DNA of 64,000 nt, from contig CAWJNF010000008.1 in NCBI GenBank assembly GCA_963844235.1, positions 1,240,001 through 1,304,000 of the forward strand, read 5' to 3'. Position 1 is the first letter of the stretch; the number at the start of each line of letters is the position of its first letter. A program made the translations under genes and the position numbers. Positions 55,335 through 64,000 of the stretch are shown in pieces. The notes below the pieces were generated by a model that worked only from the letters and a program-made list of their open reading frames with translations, was not told where the DNA came from and did no database searches. Source of the stretch: CAWJNF01 sp963844235 (GTDB taxonomy: Bacteria; Actinomycetota; Thermoleophilia; Gaiellales; Gaiellaceae).

Positions 55335-55648
55335 CGATCAGCCGAGCAACGTCGCCGCGCAGCTCGTCGATCAACGCAGACTGAGCCGACGGTGCGCGTA
55401 GGGCGGCCTCCAGGTGTCGGGGGGCGCCGGGGAACGGTGCACGGCCCGCTCCCTCAGTCTTAGCCGGTTCGGTGACTGCCCGCGCTTCAGCGGCGTTTAC
55501 CCGGCCGCGCGCCGCCTTTGTCGCATCTCGCCGCTCTCTCGCACGCAGCCCCCCGTCGTGGGTGTCCTCGTCCCCGTTCGTTGCGCGTGCGAGCCTCTTG
55601 CCGGACCATCCATCAGGTACGGCATGCGTGGGCTGTCCATGTCGCGTT

Positions 55649-58171
55649 TCATACCTCGCCTCCGAATTCGAGCTGTACCGCGACGGCGGCGGGCAGATGA
55701 ACAATCACGCAGTCTCGCGCATCGAGAGGCCCTGCGGGGATCATGAGCAGGTCACGCAGGCCCGGTGTAGAACTCGAGCCACCAGAAGGCCGTCTGCGGG
55801 AAGAGGATGTGCGTGCGCGCCCTTGTCGCGCAGCGCCTCGAGATGCGCGATCGCCTCGGCCGAGTCGGCGGGGTGGTGGCCGGCCCAGACGCCGTCGTCC
55901 TGCTGCGGGAAGTGCCAGCCGCGGCGCTCGGCGCCGAGCTGGAGCAGCTCGTCGTCGCCGTTCGACACGACGAGCACCGTCGCGTCGGCGGCAGCTCGCG
56001 GTCGGCGACCTCACGGATCCGCTCGACGAGGCTCGCGGTACCAGGCGTTGTGCCGCCGGACGTGCGGCTCCCAGCGTCACGCCCCACTTCTCCTCGAAGC
56101 GCCGCTTGTTCGCCTCGAAGACGCGGCTGCGCTCGCCGCTCTCGAACAGGCGCGCCGAAGGAAGCCTCGCCGAAGTGGTGGACGAAGACGTCCTCGGCAG
56201 CCAGCACGCGTAAGCCTGCCCCGCGCACGCGGCGAGCGTAGTCGTCGTCCTCGAACATGCCGATCTCGAACTGCTCGTCGAGGGGGCCGACGCGCTCCCA
56301 GACGTCGCGCCGGATCGCGGCGCAGAAGAACGTCGCGACGTCGATGTCGAAGCACACGCCGGCGTGCTCCGCGCGCTCGGGCGTCGGCGAACCGCACCAG
56401 CTCGCCGTAGCGTGCGGTAGTCGGCGTCGATCTCGGCCTCGTTGCCTGCCTCGTTCGTGGTCGGCGCCGACGACGCCCGACGTCCGGTCGCTCGAGGTGT
56501 GCGACGAGCCGGGCGAGCGAGCCCGGCGGGCACGATCGTGTCGTTGTTCAGCACGACGAGGACGGAGCCGCGTCGCCGCGGCGAGCGCCCTGGTTCACCG
56601 CCGGCGCGAAGCCGCGTTTCGCTCGTTGCGGACGACGCGGACGCGCGAGTCGCGCTCGGCGAGGCTCCGGAGGTAGTCGCGGGTGCCGTCGCCCGAGCCG
56701 TTGTCGACGACGACGACCTCGAGGTCCTCGCCGCGTTGCACGAGCAGCGCTCTCGAGGCACAGGCGGGTGAACGGCGAGCCCGTCCGGCGCGACGACGAC
56801 GACCGAGACCTCGCGGTCGCGGGCGCGGCAGACGGTCGCCGCCCGTATCGGGGATCGGCCGCTCGAGGACGGCCTCGACGCGTCTCGCTGGACGAGCGTC
56901 GTCGGGCGCCGGGAGACGACGCGAGAGGTCGAGCGTCGGCGGCAGCGGCGGATCGGCAGCGCGTCCGCGCGCCCGGGAGCGAGACGCCCATCGTCCTCGA
57001 GCATCCGGCCGAGCACGAGCTCGCGCGTCGAAGTACTCCCGGGCGAGCTCGAACGCGGCGCGGCGCGCTCGCGCGTAGTCGGCCTCGATCGTCTCGATGC
57101 GCGGCGACGACGTCGTCGACGGTCTCGAAGGCGAAGAGGCCCTCGCCTGTCGGCAGCGCGCAGCCGAAGCCCGTGTCCTGGGTGACGACAGGGCGGCCGG
57201 CGGCGAGGTACGCGGCGCTGCGGTCGCTGAACCAGCCCGACTTGAGCCGGACGTTCTGATCCTTGGCGACCGTGAACTCGCCGCGCGAGCCGAGCAGGTA
57301 GCGAGCGGTAGCTTTCGAGGTCGGTCGAGACGTCGAGTCCGTGGCGCACCTGCCAGCCGCGCGACTCGAGCAGGTCGCGATCGGCCTGCTCGTAGCTCGA
57401 CAAGCGCGAGCTCGAACGCGCTGTCCCGACGCTGACGGAAGCTCGAGGAACTTGCGGAACTCGACGTCCTTGCTCCACGTGTAGCGCTCTCCGCGGAAGA
57501 CGACGTCGCGCCAGGGCTGATTCCAGTTGCCGATCGTCGTGTAGAGGCCCGAGTCGTGCGCCGCCGCCGAGCCAGAAGTCGGGCACGATCGGCATGCGGG
57601 TCGGCTTGAAGTCGAAGAGCTCCGTGACGGGCAGCCCGCAGCCCGGGCTGGCCGTAGTTCTCGGCCCAGGTGAAGAACGCCGCGTGCGGCTCGAGGAAGT
57701 CGATCGCGCTCGGGTCGTCGCTCGTAGAGCTCGATCTGCAGCTCGCACCGGGTCGGTCTCGAGGAGGACGAGCCTGCCCGGTCTCGTAGTGCTCGGGCCG
57801 CGGCACGGTGCCGCCGTAGAGGTTCACGATCAGCCTCGGCGGAGCTGTAGAGGCGCATGAGCTCGCGCTCGCTCATCCCGTAGCACGCGGGCTCGTCTTC
57901 GTGGAGCGCGTGGAAGGCCCAGCGATCGGCGAAGCCGAACGGCTGCTAGCGACTCGCGGATGTAGGCGGCGGCGAGCGCCGAGCCGTCGTCCTCCTCGTC
58001 GCAGCATGAGCGCGCCCGGCGTGCGCGCGTGCGCCTCGACGTAGTAGGCGTCGAAGCCGAGCCGCTCGAAGCCGACGCAGGTACTGCGACCGTCTCCCAG
58101 ACGACGCCCGCGACGGGCATCTTGGTCATCATCCCGAGCAGGACGATCTTGCGCCGGCCGGTGCGTGTCAT
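55649..58171 (-). CDS. CgeB-like glycosyltransferase + GT2 + accessory domain, many frameshifts
   Basis: ATG 58171 starts TGRRKIVLLGMMTKMPVAGV. Joining frames gives MSERELMRLYSSAEAD, GLYTTIGNWNQPWRDVVFRG, LKSGWFSDRSAAYLAAGRPV and TQDTGFGCALPTGEGLFAFE (as at 34713 and 63012). Next is a rhamnosyltransferase-like GT2 domain: EVVVVDNGSGDGTRDYLRSL, VLNNDT, AAIRRDVWERVGPLDEQFEI and GMFEDDDYARRVRGAGLRVL. The last 100 residues are the accessory domain: LVVSNGDDELLQLGAERRGW and HFPQQDDGVWAGHHPADSAE. Frame changes occur about every 100 bases, more like systematic indel error than decay. The ATG overlaps the ABC exporter stop as ATGA. Confidence 0.7.
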
Positions 58172-60108
58172 CCGCCGTTCTCCTCGTCCGTGAGCGCCGC
58201 GCGGATCCGGCGCGCGACGTCCTCGTCGGATTCGCTGAGCACGCGCGAGAGAGTCGACACCATGGCCGCGCGCGCGGTCGTCGGCACGCGGCCTCTGCCG
58301 CGGATCTGGGCCTCGTAGAGCTGGCGGTAGAGGCCCTCGTGCGACGAGCAGCTCGTCGTGCGTGCCCTGCTCGACGACCCGGCCGTGGTCGAGGACCACG
58401 ATGAGGTCCGCGTGGCGGATCGTCGAGAGCCGGTGCGCGATCATGAACGATGTCCGCCCGGCCATGAGGCGCTCGAGCGAGTCGAGGATCACGGCCTCGG
58501 TCTTCGAGTCGATCGAGGAGGTCGGCTCGTCGAGGATGAGGATCGGCGCGTCCTTGATGAAGGCGCGGGCGACGCAGATGCGCTGGCGCTCGCCGCCGGA
58601 GAGCTGGGCGCCGCGCTCGCCGAGCTCCGTCTCGTAGCCCTGCGGGAGCCGCTCGATGAAGTCGTGGGCGCTCGCCGACCGCGCGGCCTCGACGACGTCG
58701 TCCGTCGGAAGCGTCGAGCCGGCCGTAGCGGATGTTCTCGAGCGATCGTGCCGGAGAAGAGGAGCGGCTCCTGGAGCACGACGCTGATCTGCTCTCGCAG
58801 CGACCGGAGCTTGAGCTTGCGGATGTCGACGCCGTCGATCGTGATCCGCCCGCCGTGCACGTCGTAGAAGCGCACGAGCAGGCTGACGAGCGTCGTCTTC
58901 CCGGCGCCGGTCGGGCCCGACGATCGCGACGCGCTGTCCCGGCTCCGCCGAGAAGCTGACGTCCTGCAGGGTGGCCTTTCGCCTGTGGTAGCTGAAGCTC
59001 ACACCTTCGTACGTCGACCGCGCCGCGCGCGCGGCCGAGGTCGATCGCGTCGCGGATCCTCGGCCACCTCCGGCTCCGTATCGAGCAGCTGGATCGACGC
59101 TCTCAGGCCGACGAGCTCGCTGTGGATCAGGCCGACCGAGCTCGAGATCTCCTCGAGCGGCTGGTAGACGGCGGCGACGTACGAAAGCAGCACGATCAGC
59201 AGACCCGTCTGCAGCTCGCCTTCGAGGACGAGGTAGAAGCCGAACCCGAACACGAGCGCCGTACCCGCCGCGGTGATCGTGTTGACGACGAGGCTGAAGA
59301 GCGTCTGTCGGACAGTGAGCTTCACCCGCTCGTCGACCGCGGTCTTCCCCTGCTCTCGGAACCGGCGGAACTCGTACCGCTCGCGGCCGAACGTCACGAT
59401 CACCCGCAGCATCGCCATCGCCTCGTGAACGATCGAAAGCGACTGCCACTCGAGCCCCTGGACGCGCTCGAGCCGCGGAACGATTCGCTTGCCGTAGATG
59501 CCGGCCGAGTAGTAGAGGAACGGCACGACGAGCAGCGACATGACCGCGAGGCGCCACTCGATCAGGACCGAGATCGTGAACATGCCGATGAGGTTGAGGA
59601 CGCTGTAGACGATGGGCGGGAACGCCATCAGCACGTTGCCGACCGACGCCGCCTGGTAGTTGATCCGGCCCATCAGCTCGCCTGTCCTGCGGGCATCGTG
59701 GAACGTGAGCGACAGCTTCTGGCAGTGCTCGAAGAGGTCGCTGCGGAAATCGAGCACCATCCGCTGCTCGATCGAGGCGTCGAGGTAGGACTGATCCAGA
59801 CCGTAAGTCCGTTGCCCAGGACCGTGAGAGCGAAGCCCGCGCCGACGAGGATGGCCAGCATCGCGTAGGCGTTGTCGGTCGGCAGGATGTCCTCGGCGAT
59901 CGGCGGCAGCGGATTCCGCGCCGAGGACGCTGTCGATCATGATCGCGAGCGGCCACGGCTGGATGAGGTGGACGAGCGTGTTGAGGACGGTGAGCACGCC
60001 CGAGAAGCCGAGCATCCGCTTGTACGGACGCAGGTACGGGAGCGCACGCGGCACGTAGTGCCAGAGGTCGTACGCGCCCTTCGTGCGAAAGCGGGCGAGC
60101 GGCGTCAG
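58168..60108 (-). CDS. ABC exporter, fused membrane and ATPase domains, several frameshifts
   Basis: The N-terminal membrane half is mostly intact: PRALPYLRPYKRMLGFSGVL, HDARRTGELMGRINYQAASV and VYSVLNLIGMFTISVLIEWR. The ATPase half is in several frames: LQDVSFSAEPGQRVAIVGP (Walker A broken by an indel), GAQLSGGERQRICVARAFIK, ILILDEPTSSIDSKTEAVIL and AHRLSTIRHADLIVVLDHGR. At least five indels are needed. The start may be CTG 60108, overlapping the stop of the preceding gene as CTGA, or GTG 60054. It ends at 58168 with an ATGA overlap. It resembles MsbA/lipid-linked glycan exporters and could move the product of the local glycosyltransferases. Confidence 0.8.
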
Positions 60109-62683
60109 CGCTCCGCCTCCTGCTCCGCGAGCACATGTGGCAGCGGGGCGCCGCCGTTCTCGGAGAGCACGGGCGAAGGGGCGGCGGGCTCCGGGAGCGG
60201 CCGTTCCAGCGACGCGTGAGCCGGCCGCGACGGCGGAAGCGCAGTCCTTGAGTGTGACCAGCCAGGACGAGCGCCGCCAGCGCCCCTAGCACGCTCGCCG
60301 CCGCAACTGCCCCGTCGACGGCAGCCTTGGCCGCGAGCGGCGCAAAGACAGCCGCGAGCCCGACGGCCAGGATCGATACTCGCGGCCAGAGCCCGATGCG
60401 GACGAGCTGCTTGCCCTCGCCGTGCTCTTCGACGGCCCCGCGAAGGCGCGCGCCGCCGAGCGGGCCACCGCGCACCTCGAGATCCCATCGGTCCGTCGGC
60501 CCGCCGTGTCGGACGACAGCTCCGTCCTCCTTCAGGGCGGTCGCGATCGAATGGATCCAGGCAGACGGCTCGCGCCACGACTCGCTCCACAGCCAGGCAC
60601 TCCGCGGACGCGGGACCGCGAGCCCGCGCGGGCCGCGACGGCGCCAGGGAGTCAGCCCGTGGCTGAGACGTCCGCGCAGACGTGCGAACGGCTGGACAAG
60701 GTGGAGGCCCCAGGTGAGTGACCGCAGCCGAATGCGCTCGGATCGCTTGCGCGTTCCCGTATCGAGCGGCGCTCTGTACGCGGCCACCGCGGTGTGCGCC
60801 AGGAGCAAGCACGCTGCGAGCCCGAGCGCCGGCAGCACCCAGAGCAGCGGACGCCAGAGCGCTCCCAGGGCCGACAGGCCCGCGAGCGCGACCAGCAGGA
60901 GGTAATACTCGGGAGTTGCGATGAGCCCCGCCCAGGTGGACGAGGGGGATTGCACCTCGGGCTGGTAGGCGCCCGTGCCCCAGATCCCGTACCGCACTTG
61001 CGGGCGGCGCCATGGCAGTCCGGAGCGGCGGCGCTGGTACAGCCGCCCTGCCCACGAGACGTGCCCACCGACGTTGTACTTCTCCGGCCACTTGCGCTCG
61101 AGCAGCGCCTCGGCGCGGCCGTACTCCCGCTGCTGGCGCCAGTACTCGGGCAGCCTGGCGCGGCGATGGTGCCAGACGACCGCCGCCGGGGCGAAGCCGA
61201 GATGCCAGCCGTAGTCGGCAAGCCTCCAGCAGATGTCGACGTCGTCTCCCGCGATGCGAAACTGCGGATCGAAGCCGCCGACGGCCTCGAGCGCATCCCG
61301 GCGGAACGCCATGTTGCAGCCGGGGATGTGCTCGGCTATGCGGTCGGAGAGAAGGACGTGAGTTGGGTTTCCCGGAGTCGCCGCGACGCATCGTGCAAAC
61401 GCTCCGTCCTCCAGCGCCGCCAGATTGGGGCCGCCGACCCCGGCGACGCCCGATGATCGGAAGGCGTCGGCAACGTACGAGAGCCAGTGCGGGTCGGGAT
61501 AGGCGTCGTCGTCGAGGAAGGCGACGATCTCGCCTCGGGCGGCCTCGGTCGCGGTGTTGCGAGCGCTCGCGAGCCCCCGATTCTCGGTTCGGACGACACG
61601 CGCGCCGAACTCCTCGGCGAGCGCCGCGGTGCCGTCGGTCGACCCATCGTCGACGACGAGCAGCTCGAAGGTCGGGTACTCGAGTGCGCGCACCGCGCCG
61701 AGGCACTGTCGAAGCGTACGCGCCCCGTTGTACGAACAGACTGCCACCGTGATCGGAGGCCAGGTCTGCCCGCGCGGGAACGGCACGGCGGCAAACGCGG
61801 CCGCCGTAGCGCTGAGCGCCGGCTTCGGGCGCCTGGCCCGGTCGACGAGCCCAAACTCCCAGTCCTCGACGTCATGGCCGCCGCGGTGCCACTCGTCCGT
61901 CCAGGAGAACACGAACGCCCCGGCGCAGCCCGCCGCGAACGTGCTACGCAGCTGGCTGGAGATGAGGTCCGACTGGATCTCTCTGCCGTTCCGCCGTGAG
62001 TCGAGCCCGATCTCGGCCATCAACAGCGGCCGCTCGCCGGCGAGATTCTGAAGGCGGGCGAGATATCTCTCGAGCGCGACGCGCGTCTCGAGGTAGACGT
62101 TGAAGCAGAGAACGTCGGCGAAGGACAGATCGAGGTACTCGGTGGACGGGTAGTTCACGTACGTCACGAGGCCGTCCGGATCCTCCTCCCGGACGGCGCA
62201 GGCCAGTCGAGCGAGGAATCGTTCGACCGGCCGCCGGCCGTGCCAGCGAACGACGCCGGTCGGGATCTCGTTGCCGACGGCGTAGCACAGGACGGCGGGA
62301 TGGCCGGAGCACTCCCGCACGCCGTCGCGCACCCGAGCCTCGATCGAACGCGTTCGTCTGCGCTCGTCGAGGAAGGTGACGTGCTGCTCCCACGGTAGCC
62401 CGACCATCACGGAGAGCCCGCTCTCCTCGGCCTTGTCGAGAAGCCAACGCGGGGGCACGGTGTACGTTCGGATCGCGTTCAGCCCGGCGGCGGCGATGGC
62501 TGCGAAGTCGGCCTCGACGCGTGAGGGCCGGCCGTAGACGTCTCCCTGGCGGTCGGGGCGGAAGGTGCCGTAGGTGACGCCGCGCACCCAGAGCTTCTCC
62601 CCGCCGCGCACGAGGAACTTGCCCGCCACGGTGGCCCGCGCGGCCCTCGTACCAGCGCCGCAGCTGGTTCCGACCGTATCCAA
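60105..62683 (-). CDS. Glycoside hydrolase + GT2 glycosyltransferase + membrane segments, one C-terminal frameshift
   Basis: About 860 residues from TTG 62683 (GAGGCGAGG upstream); GTG 62629 is the alternative start. Residues 20-310 form a TIM-barrel hydrolase of the beta-glucuronidase/cellulase clan: KLWVRGVTYGTFRPDRQGDV, the acid/base Glu in CYAVGNEIPTGV, and a probable nucleophile in LLMAEIGLDSRRN. Then comes a GT2 domain: ITVAVCSYNGARTLRQCLGA, ELLVVDDGSTDGTAALAEEF, AFLDDDAYPDPHWLSYVADA and FDPQFRIAGDDVDICWRLAD. Two or more hydrophobic segments follow (LLLVALAGLSALGALWRPLL, ILAVGLAAVFAPLAAKAAVD). The frame slips near 60240, after which the end is PLPEPAAPSPVLSENGGAPL. It may elongate and trim a polymer at the membrane beside the exporter. 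Confidence 0.82.
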
Positions 62684-63011
62684 ACGACCTCGCCTCTGTG
62701 CGCTGCTAACGGGGTGGGCGAGGAATCATTCTTGCAACCTTGGCGACGCCGTGTGGAGGTGCTTACAACCTGCTTGCATCTCGTCGGTCGCCAGCCTCGG
62801 GTAGGAAGCACGCGATGGAGACGAGTTGGACCGCAGCGAATCGCTTTTCGTGCTCACGTTCGCAATGCCTCCCACAGCTCGGCGGACGCCTGCGGGCCAT
62901 TGTGGTGTGCTCGAAAGGCCATGCATCGGTCGGGCGGCGTTATCCACCACAACCCTGACGCTATCCACAGCCTCGGACCTCGGCCCTTGGGACTATCCAT
63001 AGCGTGGGAGC
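62684..63011. other. Intergenic region with three DnaA-box-like nonamers
   Basis: No gene is recognised in these 328 bases. TTATCCACC (62940-62948), CTATCCACA (62961-62969) and CTATCCATA (62993-63001) resemble the DnaA-box consensus TTATCCACA and share orientation. The region also contains the upstream sequence of the GH-GT2 gene. Confidence 0.4.
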
Positions 63012-64000
63012 TCAGGCGCGTTTCTCGAGCCGCTCGAGAAGGCCCCCGAGCACCACCGGCGCATCCAGGTGCTCCTCGGCGAAGGCGCGAGCGGCCTCGG
63101 AGCGAGCGTCGAGGTCCCGGACGATCTCCCGGGCGCCGGCTGTCGCTTCCTGAAGCGTTGCGAACGTCACGAGCCCTTCCGAACCGGGCAGACCGCCGCC
63201 GATCCCCGTGTCCTGGACGAGGGCCGGTCTCCCGCTCGCGAGGTAGGCGCCCGTGCGGTCGCTGAACCAGCCACACCGGCTCGCGACATAGACACCCTGA
63301 GCCACCGAGAACTCCGCACCCGAGCCCTGCACGTAGCGCCGGTAGGCGTTCGGATCGCCGGCGACCGCACGGGGATCGACCAGGCGCCAGCCGGCAGCGG
63401 CAAGGGAGGCGCGGTCGGCCTCGTCGGCCTCGTCGATCGCGAGCGCGAGCTCGAACGCGAACGGCACGTGCCGGGGCAGCTCGAGGAAACGGCGGAACTC
63501 GTGCGCCTTCTGACCGTAGAGGACGCCCTCGTGCTCGACCCGGCCGTAGGCGCCGCGCCAGCTCGCCACCGTGGTGAACCTCGGCTCTGCCGAGGGCGGG
63601 ACGGCCGGCCACTCGCCGAGGTCGATCGGCGGCAGGGTCGGAGTCCAGTCGAGGCCGCCGGTCGGAAGACCGCAGCTGCTCGAGCCGACGGCGAGCCCGA
63701 CGGTGACGAAGGCGTCGTGACCGTCGAGCCTGGCGTCGAGACCCTGCGCGTGCCAGAGCTGCGTGTACCCGGGATCGACGTCGACGTACACCTTGCGCCG
63801 AGCGCCTGCCGCGGCACCGCTCAAAGGCAGGTGGCCGCTGATGTTGACGAGCAAGTCGGCGTCCGCGGGGACCTGCCGCGCGGTGACGCGATCGAGCCCC
63901 ACGCACGCGTGCCCGTCCGCCGTGAGCAGCGCCGCGCGCCCGTCGAAGCCGAACTCGCTCGCCACCGACAGGAAGTACGCGGCCTCCTCGCTCGTCTGCA
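63012..64000 (-). CDS. CgeB-like glycosyltransferase (5' end outside window)
   Basis: Open to the window edge, so the N-terminus is missing. VYVDVDPGYTQLWHAQGLDA, TVGLAVGSSSCGLPTGGLDW and ASRCGWFSDRTGAYLASGRP, then ALVQDTGIGGGLPGSEGLVT, match the 34713-35795 protein in order and spacing. These residues form the nucleotide-sugar pocket of the C-terminal GT-B half. There is no frameshift over the visible 330 codons, in contrast to the 55649-58171 copy. It ends the glycan region in this window; further genes may lie beyond. Confidence 0.8.
   Translation of the reverse strand, partial: QTSEEAAYFLSVASEFGFDGRAALLTADGHACVGLDRVTARQVPADADLLVNISGHLPLSGAAAGARRKVYVDVDPGYTQLWHAQGLDARLDGHDAFVTVGLAVGSSSCGLPTGGLDWTPTLPPIDLGEWPAVPPSAEPRFTTVASWRGAYGRVEHEGVLYGQKAHEFRRFLELPRHVPFAFELALAIDEADEADRASLAAAGWRLVDPRAVAGDPNAYRRYVQGSGAEFSVAQGVYVASRCGWFSDRTGAYLASGRPALVQDTGIGGGLPGSEGLVTFATLQEATAGAREIVRDLDARSEAARAFAEEHLDAPVVLGGLLERLEKRA

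Noticed and set aside
60115..62000. Plus-strand frames within the GH-GT2 gene
   Set aside because: They mirror the minus-strand gene; all motifs are on the minus strand.
1..64000. tRNA or rRNA genes and insertion sequences
   Set aside because: No cloverleaf-like sequence with a conserved T-arm, no rRNA landmark and no transposase motif was recognised on reading both strands.

Overview
The window is GC-rich (about two thirds G+C by eye), densely packed and mostly free of RNA genes. GTG starts, ATGA/GTGA gene overlaps, paired DivIVA proteins, a Tat-type lipoprotein and large SDR, alpha/beta-hydrolase and oligopeptide-type ABC repertoires suggest a high-GC actinobacterium, possibly of the Thermoleophilia (Gaiellales/Solirubrobacterales) kind. 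That placement is inference: there is no rRNA or ribosomal protein gene to confirm it.

Region 1 (1-30.2 kb) is catabolic and largely intact. After a 5'-truncated cyclase-homology/AAA/TPR protein comes a minus-strand operon (8020 to 3015) of alpha/beta hydrolase, family-5 solute-binding protein, zinc alcohol dehydrogenase, FMN split-barrel protein and aminotransferase. A plus-strand set (8099-11066) holds an SDR, an HSL-type esterase, an SDR remnant and two EthD-like proteins. A divergent pair of operons starts near 17.1 kb. To the left lie SDR, E1 alpha, E1 beta and an FMN split-barrel protein, followed by aminotransferase and M20 peptidase. To the right lie an RraA-like protein, a free-standing lipoyl domain and a metallo-beta-lactamase-fold (MBL) hydrolase. 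Further minus-strand units carry SDR, MBL and a LacI-family regulator, then a complete oligopeptide-type ABC importer. An OYE/dienoyl-CoA-reductase-like flavoprotein runs the other way. Four similar CG-centred operators of LacI type, two of them identical over 16 bases, sit at 8.1, 17.1, 25.3 and 28.0 kb. They suggest one regulon covering uptake (ABC importer), oxidation (SDRs, flavoprotein), hydrolysis (MBL) and an E1-lipoyl oxidative decarboxylation step. The substrate cannot be read from sequence.

At 30.2-30.8 kb lies a block of about 219-bp tandem units built from palindromes with GTAGGGGC ends. Two smaller related palindromes sit at 11.1 and 13.55 kb.

Region 2 (30.8-64 kb) is a surface-glycan/glycosyltransferase region, nearly all on the minus strand with overlapping genes. 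It holds CgeB-like, GT2 and GT4 glycosyltransferases, WbsX/GH99-like domains, polysaccharide and YdjC-type deacetylases, several methyltransferases, an APH-like kinase, an ABC exporter and a large GH-GT2-membrane fusion. A recurring accessory domain of about 100 residues is fused to at least four of the glycosyltransferase products. One gene joins a thymidine-kinase-like P-loop and zinc ribbon to a methyltransferase. This half contains many single-base frameshifts, densest at 55.7-60 kb, together with true deletion remnants at 9.9, 43.5-43.9 and 44.0-44.2 kb. I label genes with one or a few frameshifts as CDS and note where the frame changes. Heavily broken or internally deleted loci are labelled pseudogenes. 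Many of the frameshifts could be consensus error rather than biology. No tRNA, rRNA, CRISPR array, IS element or phage gene was recognised.
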